The translations under genes and the position numbers were made by a program. From an uncultured Lachnospiraceae bacterium (GTDB lineage: Bacteria > Bacillota > Clostridia > Lachnospirales > Lachnospiraceae), in NCBI GenBank assembly GCA_947626775.1, contig CANQTL010000005.1, positions 59,550-123,549 of the forward strand: a DNA stretch of 64,000 nucleotides. Reading direction: 5' to 3'. Of this stretch, positions 7,829 to 17,046 are shown in pieces; position 1 is the first letter of the stretch, and each line of letters begins with the position of its first letter. Below the pieces are notes generated by a model, which saw nothing but the letters and a program-made list of their open reading frames with translations, had not been told where the DNA came from and made no database searches.

Positions 7829-9490
7829 ATGAAATTACGAGGGAAAGAGAAAACCGGCGGCGAGGCTGCAGGCCGGACGAACAGAAATCCGCTGGCGCAG
7901 TATGCCGGCGTCCTGTCTTATGCGATGATACTGGGGATGAGGATACCGCTGGCCAGGGTGATCGGCGACGAAGGCGTGGGACTCCTGGCGCCGGCGTTCG
8001 AGATTTTTTTTCTGGTCACGCTGTTTACATCCTATGCGATGACGGCGGCGATGACGGGGATGATCCGTTACCGTGTGAAGCGGGAACAGTACAGGAATGC
8101 GAAGCGGGCGTTTCGCGCGGCGTTCTTTCTGGATCTTACGGTGAGCGTTCCGGCAGCCGTGCTGCTGGCGGTTTTTTCCGGTGTGGCGGCAAATATTGCG
8201 GTGCTGGAGGCCCACAGCCGGCTGGCAATCGCAGCGTGTGCGGCGGCGCTTATCTTTGCCGTGTTTGCCGGTACTTTCCGGGGATACTTCAACGGGTACG
8301 GCCTCGGTATGCTGACGGTGCATTCCCAGTACATCGAGGGCGCGGCAACGGTGGTCTGCGTGCTGTTTGTCTCCGGGCTGTTCTATGACTATGGATGCAA
8401 GGTGTCCGCCCTGAAGCAGAACGGGGCGCTCGCCTATGCTTACGGCGCGATGGGCGCGATGCTCGGCGTGATGTGTGCGGAGATGATCGTGACACTGCAT
8501 CTTCTGGCGATGTATGTGATCTACGCGGGGACGCTGCGCGGCAAGCTCGGCATGGACAACAGCAGGAGGACGGAACCGCAGTCTTATCTGCAGAAAATGC
8601 TGCTGGAGAACAGCGTGCCGCTCGCCCTGGCCGCGATCCTGTCGAATCTGTTTCTGCTGATCGATCAGCGCATGTTCAATTACTGCATGAACAAGTCGGG
8701 CATGGGGGATGCGCGGACGGCGTCGTGGGGGAGTTTTTACGGCAGATTTACGGTGCTTATCGGTCTCGGGTCGATCGTCGTCGTCCTGTGCGTGCACGGC
8801 ATGACCGGTAAGATTGCCGCCGCGTATGAACGGGAAGAATACCGGGCGATGCGGGACAGGATCGGAAAGGCGGTTCGCAGACTGTGTATTGTGGCTTTCC
8901 CGGCGGCGATCTATCTGGCTGTGCTGGCGCGGGCGGTGGTCATGTCTCTGTCTGTGGGTGCGGACGCCGCTGTGGTATCCTGGCTCCATCAGGGGGCGCT
9001 TACAATCGTGCTGTACGGTTTCTGCTATCTGTCCGCGCAGATTTTGTATCGGGCGCATATGATGAGGGAACTTTTGCTGTCCGTTTTCGTCTCGCTGGCG
9101 GTTCATGCGGCTGCCGCCTGGCTGCTTGTGCAGAGGGCTATGCTGGGCGGGGCCGGCGTCGTGTATGCGCAGATGCTTTTTTTCGGCGTGTACGCGGCGC
9201 TGAACGGCTTCTTTGTTGTCAAGAATCTGAAATACAGGCAGGAATGGCTGGGCAGCGTGGTTTTCCCTGCGGCTGCCGCCGCCGTGTCCGGAGTGGTCGT
9301 GGGCCTGGTGAACCGGCTGCTTCTGGAGCAGATCGGCGGCTTGCTGACAATCCTGATCGGTCTTGCGGTGGGACTGTTCTTTTATATTACCCTGCTTATG
9401 ATTCTGCGCGTGATCGGCGAGGCGGAACTGTCCAGAATGCCCCTCGGCTTTTTCTTCATTATGCTGGGCAGGAATATAGGCGTGCTGTGA
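7829..9490 (+). CDS. Polysaccharide flippase, SpoVB/MurJ type (MOP superfamily)
   Basis: A 553-residue integral membrane protein with about 13-14 hydrophobic segments. The start NPLAQYAGVLSYAMILGMRIPLARVIGDEGVGLLAPAFEIFFLVT has the order seen in SpoVB and MurJ-like exporters, which flip lipid-linked peptidoglycan or polysaccharide precursors. The positively charged loops (RYRVKREQYRNAKRAFRA, REEYRAMRDRIGKAVRR) are typical of the internal repeats. It follows ybeY after 51 bases with an AAGGGG site. Whether it serves spore cortex, the vegetative wall or an exopolysaccharide cannot be decided from the sequence. Confidence 0.85.
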   Translation: MKLRGKEKTGGEAAGRTNRNPLAQYAGVLSYAMILGMRIPLARVIGDEGVGLLAPAFEIFFLVTLFTSYAMTAAMTGMIRYRVKREQYRNAKRAFRAAFFLDLTVSVPAAVLLAVFSGVAANIAVLEAHSRLAIAACAAALIFAVFAGTFRGYFNGYGLGMLTVHSQYIEGAATVVCVLFVSGLFYDYGCKVSALKQNGALAYAYGAMGAMLGVMCAEMIVTLHLLAMYVIYAGTLRGKLGMDNSRRTEPQSYLQKMLLENSVPLALAAILSNLFLLIDQRMFNYCMNKSGMGDARTASWGSFYGRFTVLIGLGSIVVVLCVHGMTGKIAAAYEREEYRAMRDRIGKAVRRLCIVAFPAAIYLAVLARAVVMSLSVGADAAVVSWLHQGALTIVLYGFCYLSAQILYRAHMMRELLLSVFVSLAVHAAAAWLLVQRAMLGGAGVVYAQMLFFGVYAALNGFFVVKNLKYRQEWLGSVVFPAAAAAVSGVVVGLVNRLLLEQIGGLLTILIGLAVGLFFYITLLMILRVIGEAELSRMPLGFFFIMLGRNIGVL

Positions 9491-9582
9491 GGCGCGCGGC
9501 GTGAAGACGAAAATGGTTTGAAGACTGCATAAAATCAATAAAATGACTGATACTGATTACAGAGTATCCGGTAAGAGAGGCT

Positions 9583-10248
9583 ATGGAGAGCATGAGGCTT
9601 ATCAGACGTATCAGTCTTTTTATTATTTTGTCGTGTATGATGCTTGCGCTCGGCGGTTATGCCGCGCTCAGAGCGGAGCAGTTTTTTTATCCGAACCGCT
9701 ATCAGCGGGAGGAGCCGTCCGGGCCGGCAGCCGGGCAGACGGCTGCGGAAGGGGAACTGCCGGAACAGATCATTGAAGCTGCGGCAAACCAGGCGCCGGT
9801 GGTGACCGCGGACACGGTTTATCTGGTGGAAGAGGTCAATCTGACGGACGGGACGATCGAGGAGACGGAAGCGGGTATCCCGGCCAAATATATCGGGCTG
9901 GACAGGGAGCGCCTTGTCCGCGAGCTGGAGGCCTATGACGCGAATCCGCCGCTGACAGAGCTGGAGCGTGGCTTCGAAGCGATCGAGTTGACGGCGTTCT
10001 CACAGGACAGAGTGGTCGTGTGCAAGTATTATCAGACCGAGGACGCAGAGGAAGCGCCGGCTGGCTATTATCTCATGGTGGCGGATCACCTGGTCGTGGT
10101 GTACAGAGAGGACAAAAGGACGCTCTATATGAACACGGATATCCTGCTGGAAGATCTGGACGATGCGCTGCAGGCTCAGATTATGCAGGGCAAGTATATG
10201 GCGTCCGAGGAGGAAGTGTACCACTTCCTGGAATCCTACTCCAGCTGA
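9583..10248 (+). CDS. Membrane-anchored protein with BofC-like C-terminus
   Basis: A 221-residue protein with an N-terminal membrane anchor (about residues 8-28, LFIILSCMMLALGGYAAL) and an extracytoplasmic part. The last 60 residues (YYLMVADHLVVVY..., MQGKYMASEEEVYHFLESYSS) resemble the C-terminal domain of BofC, a forespore regulator of SigK processing in Bacillus. The middle part contains EEVNLTDGTIEETEAGIPAKYIGL. ATG 9592 (MRLIRR) is an alternative start with a better-spaced GAGAGG. The BofC link is an inference from a short, weakly conserved stretch. A flavoprotein gene follows after 19 bases. Confidence 0.7.
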   Translation: MESMRLIRRISLFIILSCMMLALGGYAALRAEQFFYPNRYQREEPSGPAAGQTAAEGELPEQIIEAAANQAPVVTADTVYLVEEVNLTDGTIEETEAGIPAKYIGLDRERLVRELEAYDANPPLTELERGFEAIELTAFSQDRVVVCKYYQTEDAEEAPAGYYLMVADHLVVVYREDKRTLYMNTDILLEDLDDALQAQIMQGKYMASEEEVYHFLESYSS

Positions 10249-10267
10249 GCGTTTGAAAGGTGATTGT

Positions 10268-11500
10268 ATGGGCGGAAATATAGCGGTGATCGGCGGCGGC
10301 GCAGCGGGCATGACGGCGGCTATCCATGCGGCGGCCTGCGGCGCGCGGGTGACGGTCTACGAGAGGAACGACAGGGTCGGAAAGAAGATTCTCTCCACTG
10401 GCAACGGCAGATGCAATTTTTCCAACGAGCGGATGAGCGCGGACTGCTACCGCGGCGGCGGAGCCGGACTTGTCGATGCGGTGTACGCCCGCTTTGGCGT
10501 CCGGGAGACGAAAGAGTTCTTCCAGGGACTCGGCATGCGGATCAGGGACAGAGACGGCTATCTCTATCCGGCCAGCGGGCAGGCGTCCACGGTGCTGGAC
10601 GTCCTGCGCTATGAACTGGAACGTCTGTCGGTGGAAGTCCGCACATGCGCACAGGTGCAGGAGATTGCGGCGGGGCCGGACGGGATCGCCGTGTCTGCGG
10701 GCGGTCCGGCCGGAGAAAGCTATGACGCCGTGATCCTTGCCTGCGGCGGCCAGGCCGCGCCGGCGACGGGGTCGGACGGACAGGGCTTTGTGCTGGCGCA
10801 GATGCTCGGCCATCACATCGTCCCCACGGTGCCGGCGCTTGCGGCGCTCCGGTGCGGGGAAGATTTCTGCAGGCGCGCGGCGGGCGTGCGCTGCGAGGCG
10901 CGGGTCGCGCTGTACATAGACGGACAGGCTGTATGTGCCGACACGGGCGAACTGCAGTGGACGGACTACGGCATCTCGGGCATCCCGGTATTTCAGATCA
11001 GCAGAGAGGCGGCTTATGCTCTTCGGGAGCGGCGCAGTGTGACGGTGCGGATCGACCTTGTTCCGGATCTTGGCGGCGGCGCGGCAGAGCGCGCGTTCTG
11101 GGAGAAGAGATGGGAGAGCAAGGCGGGACAGACGGCAGAACAGTTTGTGACCGGATTAGTCAATAAAAAGCTTGCGCTCCTGCTCCTGAGACTGGCGGAT
11201 ATCGGCGCGGCGGAGCGCGCGGCGGCAGTCTCTTTATCCCGCCGCAGAAGGCTGGAGAAACTGTTTCGAGGTCTGACCGTGACCGTGCGCGGCGTCAATT
11301 CCTTCGAGCAGGCACAGGTGTGCGCCGGCGGTGTAGACTGCGCAGAGATAACGGAATTACTGGAGTCACGGCTCGTTCCGCATGTCTATTTCGCGGGCGA
11401 AATACTGGATATCGACGGTCTCTGCGGCGGCTATAATCTGCAGTGGGCGTGGAGCAGCGGAGCCGTGGCCGGGCGGGCGGCCGCCGGACAAGGAGAATGA
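10268..11500 (+). CDS. HI0933-type FAD-dependent oxidoreductase (aminoacetone oxidase family)
   Basis: A 410-residue flavoprotein of the HI0933/YhiN family. The FAD-binding motif GGGAAGMTAAIHAA lies at residues 9-22, followed by the family signature GKKILSTGNGRCNFSN (residues 40-55) and, near the C-terminus, VNSFEQAQVCAGGV and AGEILDIDGLCGGYNLQWAWSSG, which closes the FAD site. The substrate is not defined for most members. The frame is open from 10163, but ATG 10268 follows a GAAAGG and begins exactly at the Rossmann fold. The ABC-importer ATPase gene begins 4 bases after its stop. Confidence 0.9.
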   Translation: MGGNIAVIGGGAAGMTAAIHAAACGARVTVYERNDRVGKKILSTGNGRCNFSNERMSADCYRGGGAGLVDAVYARFGVRETKEFFQGLGMRIRDRDGYLYPASGQASTVLDVLRYELERLSVEVRTCAQVQEIAAGPDGIAVSAGGPAGESYDAVILACGGQAAPATGSDGQGFVLAQMLGHHIVPTVPALAALRCGEDFCRRAAGVRCEARVALYIDGQAVCADTGELQWTDYGISGIPVFQISREAAYALRERRSVTVRIDLVPDLGGGAAERAFWEKRWESKAGQTAEQFVTGLVNKKLALLLLRLADIGAAERAAAVSLSRRRRLEKLFRGLTVTVRGVNSFEQAQVCAGGVDCAEITELLESRLVPHVYFAGEILDIDGLCGGYNLQWAWSSGAVAGRAAAGQGE

Positions 11501-11504
11501 GATC

Positions 11505-12626
11505 ATGGAAGTAGTGCTGAGGGAGCTGACGAAAAAATTCCCCGGAAGAGGCAGGAAAAACCGCGGCGAGGTGACTGCGGTGGACCGGATGGATCTGGAG
11601 ATACCGGATGGCAGTCTGGTCGGCCTTCTCGGGCCTTCCGGCTGTGGCAAGAGTACGGTGCTCAACCTGATCAGCGGCCTGCTTGGACCGACGGAGGGCA
11701 GGATTCTGTTCGGGGAGGAGGACGTCACGCTGCTGCCTCCGGAGAAGCGGGGAATCGGTCTTGTATTTCAGAACTATGCGCTCTATCCGCATATGACGGT
11801 GAAGCAGAATATCCTGTTCCCGTTGGAGAATCTGAAGGGGAAGGCAAGGCCGTCACGGGAAGAGATGCTAAAAAAAGCCGAGGAGGCGGCAAAGCTCGTA
11901 CAGATTGACGGCCTGATGGACAGAAAGCCGTCGGAGCTGTCGGGCGGACAGCAGCAGCGGGTGGCAATTGCGCGGGCTCTCGTCAAGAGGCCCCAGGTGC
12001 TTCTGTTGGACGAGCCTCTGTCCAACCTGGACGCCAGGCTGCGCATCCAGACGAGAGAGGAGATTCGGCGGATCCAGCGGGAGACGAAGATTACCACCGT
12101 CTTCGTGACTCATGATCAGGAGGAAGCCATGAGCATTTCGGATCTGATCGTGGTGATGAGGGAAGGGGTTGTGCAGCAGACCGGCAGACCACAGGAGGTT
12201 TACGATAGTCCGGACAATCTCTTTGTGGCGAAGTTTCTCGGCACGCCGCCCATCAATGTCTTCTGCGGGCGGGTCAGGGATCACAGGCTGTATATCGGTG
12301 AGGAAGCGGTGCTTCCTGCGGACGGTGTGTCCGACGCGGAAGTGTATGTGGGCGTCAGGCCGGAAGGCTTCCGCCTGTGCGAGACGGGGCCGCTCTCCTG
12401 CAGCCTGGACAGAGTCGAGGTGATGGGGCGGGACGTCAGTGTGATATCCGAAAACGCGGCGTCCGTAAATGCCGTGGTGCGCTCGATCGTCGGCGCGGAG
12501 AGCGGGCTGACAGAAGCGCTCCTGTCCGGACCGAAAGGGAGAGAGGTCCGCTTTGCGCTGGTCCCGCACAAGGTATTCCTCTTTGACAGGGAGACAGAAC
12601 AAAGGATTTTCCGGGGAGAGCACTGA
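11505..12626 (+). CDS. ABC transporter ATPase, sugar-type (MalK/UgpC family)
   Basis: A 373-residue cytosolic ATPase that powers the importer encoded by the next three genes. Walker A is GPSGCGKST (residues 43-51); the signature LSGGQQQRVAIARAL and Walker B VLLLDEPLSNLD follow, then the H-loop VTHDQEEAM. The tail from about residue 245 has the OB-type TOBE fold of the MalK/UgpC group. AAGGAG lies 9 bases before ATG 11505. The family imports sugars, glycerol 3-phosphate or related solutes; the substrate here is not evident. It is unusual that the ATPase is encoded in the operon and first, since many Gram-positive sugar importers share a distant ATPase. Confidence 0.92.
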   Translation: MEVVLRELTKKFPGRGRKNRGEVTAVDRMDLEIPDGSLVGLLGPSGCGKSTVLNLISGLLGPTEGRILFGEEDVTLLPPEKRGIGLVFQNYALYPHMTVKQNILFPLENLKGKARPSREEMLKKAEEAAKLVQIDGLMDRKPSELSGGQQQRVAIARALVKRPQVLLLDEPLSNLDARLRIQTREEIRRIQRETKITTVFVTHDQEEAMSISDLIVVMREGVVQQTGRPQEVYDSPDNLFVAKFLGTPPINVFCGRVRDHRLYIGEEAVLPADGVSDAEVYVGVRPEGFRLCETGPLSCSLDRVEVMGRDVSVISENAASVNAVVRSIVGAESGLTEALLSGPKGREVRFALVPHKVFLFDRETEQRIFRGEH

Positions 12627-12628
12627 CA

Positions 12629-13531
12629 ATGGACAGGAAAAGTTTGAACGGAAACCTGACAGGCTGGCTGTATCTGCTGCCGGCGCTCCTTTTTCTGGGC
12701 GTGTTCATGGTATATCCGCTGATAGATGTGTTTATCTATTCTTTCGAGGAAGGGTACAACTCCGCTTCCCAGACCTATTTCGGCGTGGGCGGTTACAATT
12801 ATGCCTATGTGCTGAGGGATCCGTATTTTCTGCAGGCGGTGAAGAACACGTTCCTTCTGGTGGCGGTCACCGTGCCGCTGTCCACGGGAATCGCGCTGCT
12901 GATCTCCGTAGGACTTCATTCCATCGGGCCGCTGCGCCGTTTTCTGCAGACGGTGTATTTTCTGCCCTATGTGACCAATACGCTGGCGGTGGGAATGGTG
13001 TTTATGATCCTGTTCAGAAAGACCGCCTATTCGGACGGCCTCGTCAATCTGCTGATCACATGGTTTGGCGGGGAGAGCGTGGATTTTATCGACGGGCCGT
13101 ACTGGGCGAAGATGTCCGTGCTCTGTCTCTACACGATCTGGGTGGTTATGCCCTTTAAGATCCTGATCCTGACAAGCGCGCTCGCCTCCGTCGATCCGGT
13201 CTATTATCGGGCGGCACAGGTGGATGGCACGTCGAAATTCAGGACATTTATGAGGATCACGCTGCCTATGATATCCCCCATGATTTTCTATCTGGTCATC
13301 ACGGGTTTCATCGGCGCGTTTAAGGCGTACAGCGACGTGGTGGCGCTGTTCGGCACAGACCTGAACGCGGCGGGCATGAACACCATTGTGGGCTATGTGT
13401 ACGACATGCTCTACGGCGACAGCGGCGGATATCCGTCCTACGCTTCGGCGGCGGCCATCATCCTGTTCGCCATCGTCTTTACGATCACCTGTGTCAATCT
13501 GCTGGTGAGCGGGCACAGGATGCGGCGATAG
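12629..13531 (+). CDS. ABC transporter permease, MalF/UgpA type
   Basis: A 300-residue permease with six hydrophobic segments (first at about residues 10-32). The cytoplasmic coupling loop YYRAAQVDGTSKFRTFMRIT (EAA-type motif near residue 191) contacts the ATPase. It begins 2 bases after the ATPase stop and pairs with the following MalG-type permease in one membrane complex. Substrate unknown. Confidence 0.92.
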   Translation: MDRKSLNGNLTGWLYLLPALLFLGVFMVYPLIDVFIYSFEEGYNSASQTYFGVGGYNYAYVLRDPYFLQAVKNTFLLVAVTVPLSTGIALLISVGLHSIGPLRRFLQTVYFLPYVTNTLAVGMVFMILFRKTAYSDGLVNLLITWFGGESVDFIDGPYWAKMSVLCLYTIWVVMPFKILILTSALASVDPVYYRAAQVDGTSKFRTFMRITLPMISPMIFYLVITGFIGAFKAYSDVVALFGTDLNAAGMNTIVGYVYDMLYGDSGGYPSYASAAAIILFAIVFTITCVNLLVSGHRMRR

Positions 13532-13556
13532 GAGAAAAGAGCAAAGGAAGACAGAG

Positions 13557-14471
13557 GTGCAATCGAAAATGGCTGAGGAAAGAGAAAAACAGGCTGTGGA
13601 GAACGAATCTCATGCGCAGAAAACGAAACCGCCAGGAAAAGGCCGCGTGTCGGCCGCGCGCGTCGTCACCTACGCGCTTCTGGGCGTCTGGGCGCTCGTC
13701 GTGCTGTTCCCCTTTTACTGGATGATACTGACCTCGCTGAAGAGTTACAGCGCCTACAACGGGGAGTACGTCCCCAGGCTGTACACGCTGGCTCCGACGC
13801 TTGAGAACTATGCGGAGGCTTTCACGGCGGTGCCTCTGGGACGATATCTGTTCAACACGTTTCTGTTTACGGTGCTGACGACGTTTCTTATGCTGGCGGT
13901 GATCGTGTTCGCCGCGTTCGCTTTTGCCAGGCTTGACTTCCGGGGCAGGAATGCGGTGTTCGTCCTGTTTTTGTCGATGATGATGATTCCGAACGAGCTG
14001 GTGGTCATCACCAATTTTATTACGGTCACGAATCTGGATCTGCGCAATACTTTTGCGGGACTGATCCTTCCCTCTGTCACCTCCGTATTCTATCTCTATC
14101 TGCTGAAGGAGAATTTCGAGCAGATACCGGACAATCTCTACTATGCGGCCAAGGTGGACGGCACGTCGGATCTGCGCTATCTGTTCCGGGTGATGATCCC
14201 GATCGCCAGGCCGACCCTGGTCACCGTCACGATCCTGAAAGTGATCGAGTGCTGGAATTCCTATGTATGGCCCAGGCTCATCACCGATGACGAGAACTAT
14301 TTTCTCGTCTCCAACGGCATCCAGGAGATCCGCGAGAACGGCTTCGGGCGGGAGAATATTCCGGCTATGATGGCGGCGGTGGTGGTGATCTCGATTCCGT
14401 TGATCGTGCTGTTTCTGCTCTTCAGGGATAAAGTGATGGAGGGCGTATCCAGAGGAGGGACGAAGGGCTGA
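13557..14471 (+). CDS. ABC transporter permease, MalG/UgpE type
   Basis: A 304-residue second permease subunit. It has a charged, Lys/Glu-rich N-terminal tail of about 35 residues, then six hydrophobic segments, and the EAA-type coupling loop YYAAKVDGTSDLRYLFRVMI. GTG 13557 has AGGAAG 6 bases upstream; ATG 13569 is an equally possible start preceded by AGAGG. Its stop TGA shares one base with the ATG of the binding-protein gene, so all four importer genes are tightly coupled. Confidence 0.9.
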   Translation: MQSKMAEEREKQAVENESHAQKTKPPGKGRVSAARVVTYALLGVWALVVLFPFYWMILTSLKSYSAYNGEYVPRLYTLAPTLENYAEAFTAVPLGRYLFNTFLFTVLTTFLMLAVIVFAAFAFARLDFRGRNAVFVLFLSMMMIPNELVVITNFITVTNLDLRNTFAGLILPSVTSVFYLYLLKENFEQIPDNLYYAAKVDGTSDLRYLFRVMIPIARPTLVTVTILKVIECWNSYVWPRLITDDENYFLVSNGIQEIRENGFGRENIPAMMAAVVVISIPLIVLFLLFRDKVMEGVSRGGTKG

Positions 14472-16099
14472 TGAGGAGGCGGAGAAGATCTGTGGCCGGA
14501 AGAGCCGGTTTTGCAGCCGTGTTCTTATGTGTGTGCGCGGCATGGCTTGCGGGCTGTCACGGGCGGGAGGGCTACGCGCCCTATGAGATGCCGGAGAGTT
14601 TCGACGAGACGCGGGACTATGAGATTACGTTCTGGGCGAAGAACGACACGAACAAGACCCAGACGGAGATCTATGAGCAGGCAATCGCCGGCTTCGAGAC
14701 GCTGTATCCGAATATCACGGTAGATCTGCGCCTGTATACGGATTACGGCAGGATTTACAACGACGTGATCACAAACATTGCCACGGACACCACGCCCAAC
14801 GTGTGCATTACCTACCCGGATCACATCGCCACCTATCTGACGGGTTCTGACAACGTGGTCTGTCTGGATGAGCTGGCCGCCGATCAGGATTACGGTTTCG
14901 GCGGAGGGAAAGTGCGGTTCGACGGTCCGTCCTATGACGAGCTGATTCCGGATTTTCTGGACGAGTGCAGGATTGGCGGACGGCTGTATGCGCTGCCTTA
15001 CATGCGCTCCACGGAGGCGTGCTACGTCAACAAGACCTATGTGGAGGCGCTGGGATACACCCTGCCCGACGTGCTGACGTGGGATTTTGTGTGGGAGGTC
15101 TCCGAGGCGGCCATGGCGCAGGATGCGGACGGCAATTATGCGCTGAACGGCCAGAAGGTGATGCTTCCGTTTATCTATAAATCCACCGACAATATGATGA
15201 TCCAGATGTTAAGGCAGAAAGGAGCCGGTTATTCCACCGACGACGGACAGACGCTTCTCTTCAACGACACTACGGCGGCGCTTCTGGAAGAGATCGCGAG
15301 GCACACGGAGACGGGCGCTTTTTCCACGTTCAAGGTCTCCGGCTATCCGGCAAACTTCCTGAATGCAGGACAGTGCGTGTTTGCGGTGGATTCCACGGCG
15401 GGCGCGACATGGATGGGAACAGACGCGCCGCTTCTCGATATCAGCGCGGACAAGCTGGTGCGGTTCGAGACGGCGGTGCTGCCGGTGCCGCAGTTTGACA
15501 CGGCGCATCCGCAGATGATCTCGCAGGGGCCTTCAGTCTGTGTCTTCAATAAGAAAGACCCGCAGGAGGTCATGGCGTCCTGGCTGTTTGCCCAGTATCT
15601 TCTGACGAATGAGGTGCAGATCGCTTATGCCCAGACAGAAGGGTATGTGCCCGTGACTTACAAGGCGTTAAATTCCGGAGCCTATCAGGAGTATCTGGCG
15701 GCGGGCGGATGGGATAACGGGCTGCACTACGACGTGAAGATCCGGGCGGCGAAGCTTCTGCTCGATCATGTGGACGACACTTTCGTGACGCCCGTGTTTG
15801 CGGGAAGCGCGTCCCTGCGCGACGCGGCGGGGCAGCTTGTGGAGAACACCGTAAAGTCCGTCAGGAGAGGGCAGACGGCAGAGCAGCTGGATATCGAGGC
15901 GATGTACGGCGAGACCGCCTCTCTGTACAGGCTGGACCAGCTCGGCGCGCAGAGAGGCGGTATGCCTGCGGGCGGAGAGGAGCTGGGCAGGCTGCCGCGG
16001 ACATCGGTGATCCTGCTGGCTTCGCTGGCCGCCGTATGGGCGCTCATTCTTCTGTACGCTGTCGTGCGGCTGGCGAAAAGAAAGAGAAATCGGCGCTGA
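14471..16099 (+). CDS. ABC transporter solute-binding lipoprotein with C-terminal membrane segment
   Basis: A 542-residue family-1 extracellular solute-binding protein. The N-terminus is a lipoprotein signal: basic MRRRRR, hydrophobic core and lipobox LAGC with Cys29. The body has the usual order for this family (YEITFWAKNDTNKTQTEIYE, FETLYPNITVDL, ALPYMRSTEACYVNK, GQCVFAVDSTAGATWMG). Oddly, the protein also ends with a hydrophobic helix at about residues 511-531 followed by the basic tail RLAKRKRNRR, so it could be anchored at both ends. It is the last gene of the importer operon, whereas binding proteins are commonly encoded first. The ligand cannot be named. Confidence 0.88.
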   Translation: MRRRRRSVAGRAGFAAVFLCVCAAWLAGCHGREGYAPYEMPESFDETRDYEITFWAKNDTNKTQTEIYEQAIAGFETLYPNITVDLRLYTDYGRIYNDVITNIATDTTPNVCITYPDHIATYLTGSDNVVCLDELAADQDYGFGGGKVRFDGPSYDELIPDFLDECRIGGRLYALPYMRSTEACYVNKTYVEALGYTLPDVLTWDFVWEVSEAAMAQDADGNYALNGQKVMLPFIYKSTDNMMIQMLRQKGAGYSTDDGQTLLFNDTTAALLEEIARHTETGAFSTFKVSGYPANFLNAGQCVFAVDSTAGATWMGTDAPLLDISADKLVRFETAVLPVPQFDTAHPQMISQGPSVCVFNKKDPQEVMASWLFAQYLLTNEVQIAYAQTEGYVPVTYKALNSGAYQEYLAAGGWDNGLHYDVKIRAAKLLLDHVDDTFVTPVFAGSASLRDAAGQLVENTVKSVRRGQTAEQLDIEAMYGETASLYRLDQLGAQRGGMPAGGEELGRLPRTSVILLASLAAVWALILLYAVVRLAKRKRNRR

Positions 16100-16102
16100 C
16101 TA

Positions 16103-16130
16103 TTGATTTATCGGAAATTTCATGTATACT
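16103..16130 (+). promoter_or_regulatory. Candidate sigma-A promoter for the 16.2-kb lipoprotein
   Basis: TTGATT (16103-16108) and TATACT (16125-16130) are 16 bases apart, directly after the importer operon and about 80 bases before the lipoprotein ATG. Confidence 0.6.
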
Positions 16131-16210
16131 TATGGTGTTGTCTGCGGACAAAAGGTTCTGTCAACTTTACCATGAAGACGTCATACGGACGCTTCAGAAC
16201 GGAGGAAATT

Positions 16211-16951
16211 ATGAAAAAACTGACGGCACTTCTGCTGGCGGGCGCTATGGTTCTTGGCTGCGCCGGCTGCGGGAAAGGCGGCGCGGATACGGACGAAAAG
16301 TCCGAGGGCGTCATGACCTATGAGGAGTATGCGGCGGCTGCGCTGGATTCCGAGGTGGTTGTGGAGACTTATGTACAGGCGAAACAGTCCTGGTATGAGG
16401 ACAAGGCAACTGTCTACACGCAGGACAAGGACGGCGCGTACTTCCTGTACGATATGGCCTGCTCGGAAGAAGATTATGAGAAGCTGACGCCCGGCACGAA
16501 GATCAAGGTGACGGGATACAAGTCGGAATGGTCCGGCGAGATCGAGATCATCGATGCGACGTTTGAGATCGAGGAAGGCAACTATGTCGCCGAGGCGGAG
16601 GATGTGACGGCGCTGTTAGGCAAAGACGAGCTGATCGACCACCAGAATGAATTCGTCTCTTTCAAAGGCATGACTGTGGAGGCCGCCGGGCAGGATGCGG
16701 ACGGCAATGACGTGGCGTATCTGTATAAATATGACGGATCGGGTCAGGACGGCGACGATCTGTATTTTAACGTCTCCCTCGACGGCAATACCTATACCTT
16801 TACGGTGGAGTCCTACCTGTGCGACAACACGACGGAGGTGTACAACGCGGTGAAGGCGTTGAACATCGGCGACAAGATCGACATGGAAGGTTTTCTGTAC
16901 TGGTATGAGGGCGTGAATCCCCACATTACTTCCGTGACGGCGGCGCAGTAG
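16211..16951 (+). CDS. Lipoprotein with possible OB-fold, function unknown
   Basis: A 246-residue secreted lipoprotein. The signal MKKLTALLLAGAMVLGC has a lipobox ending at Cys17 (Cys20 is also possible). The start is fixed by GGAGG 7 bases before ATG 16211; an in-frame TTG further upstream lies in the promoter. The mature part alternates strands such as TKIKVTGYKSEW, EIEIIDATFEIE and NIGDKIDMEGFLYWY, in the manner of OB-fold nucleic-acid or sugar-binding lipoproteins of clostridia. No enzyme motif is seen. It is monocistronic by position. The OB-fold call is an inference. Confidence 0.8.
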   Translation: MKKLTALLLAGAMVLGCAGCGKGGADTDEKSEGVMTYEEYAAAALDSEVVVETYVQAKQSWYEDKATVYTQDKDGAYFLYDMACSEEDYEKLTPGTKIKVTGYKSEWSGEIEIIDATFEIEEGNYVAEAEDVTALLGKDELIDHQNEFVSFKGMTVEAAGQDADGNDVAYLYKYDGSGQDGDDLYFNVSLDGNTYTFTVESYLCDNTTEVYNAVKALNIGDKIDMEGFLYWYEGVNPHITSVTAAQ

Positions 16952-16985
16952 GATTTGAAACGCCGACTGGACGGGCGGCAGGAAG

Positions 16986-17017
16986 GAGCCGGAGAGAGCG
17001 TTATGTCTTTCCGGCTC
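16986..17017 (+). terminator. Weak hairpin after the lipoprotein gene
   Basis: GAGCCGGA and TCCGGCTC form an 8-bp stem around a 16-base loop, followed by TGTTGTATT, a poor T-tract. It may act as a weak terminator. Confidence 0.35.
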
Positions 17018-17046
17018 TGTTGTATTAGGAGCTTATATTTCAAGGG

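Noticed and set aside
7835..9538. Minus-strand open frame of 567 codons opposite the flippase gene
   Set aside because: Antisense shadow of a membrane-protein gene; the composition (His/Arg/Gln) is that of reverse-read hydrophobic codons.
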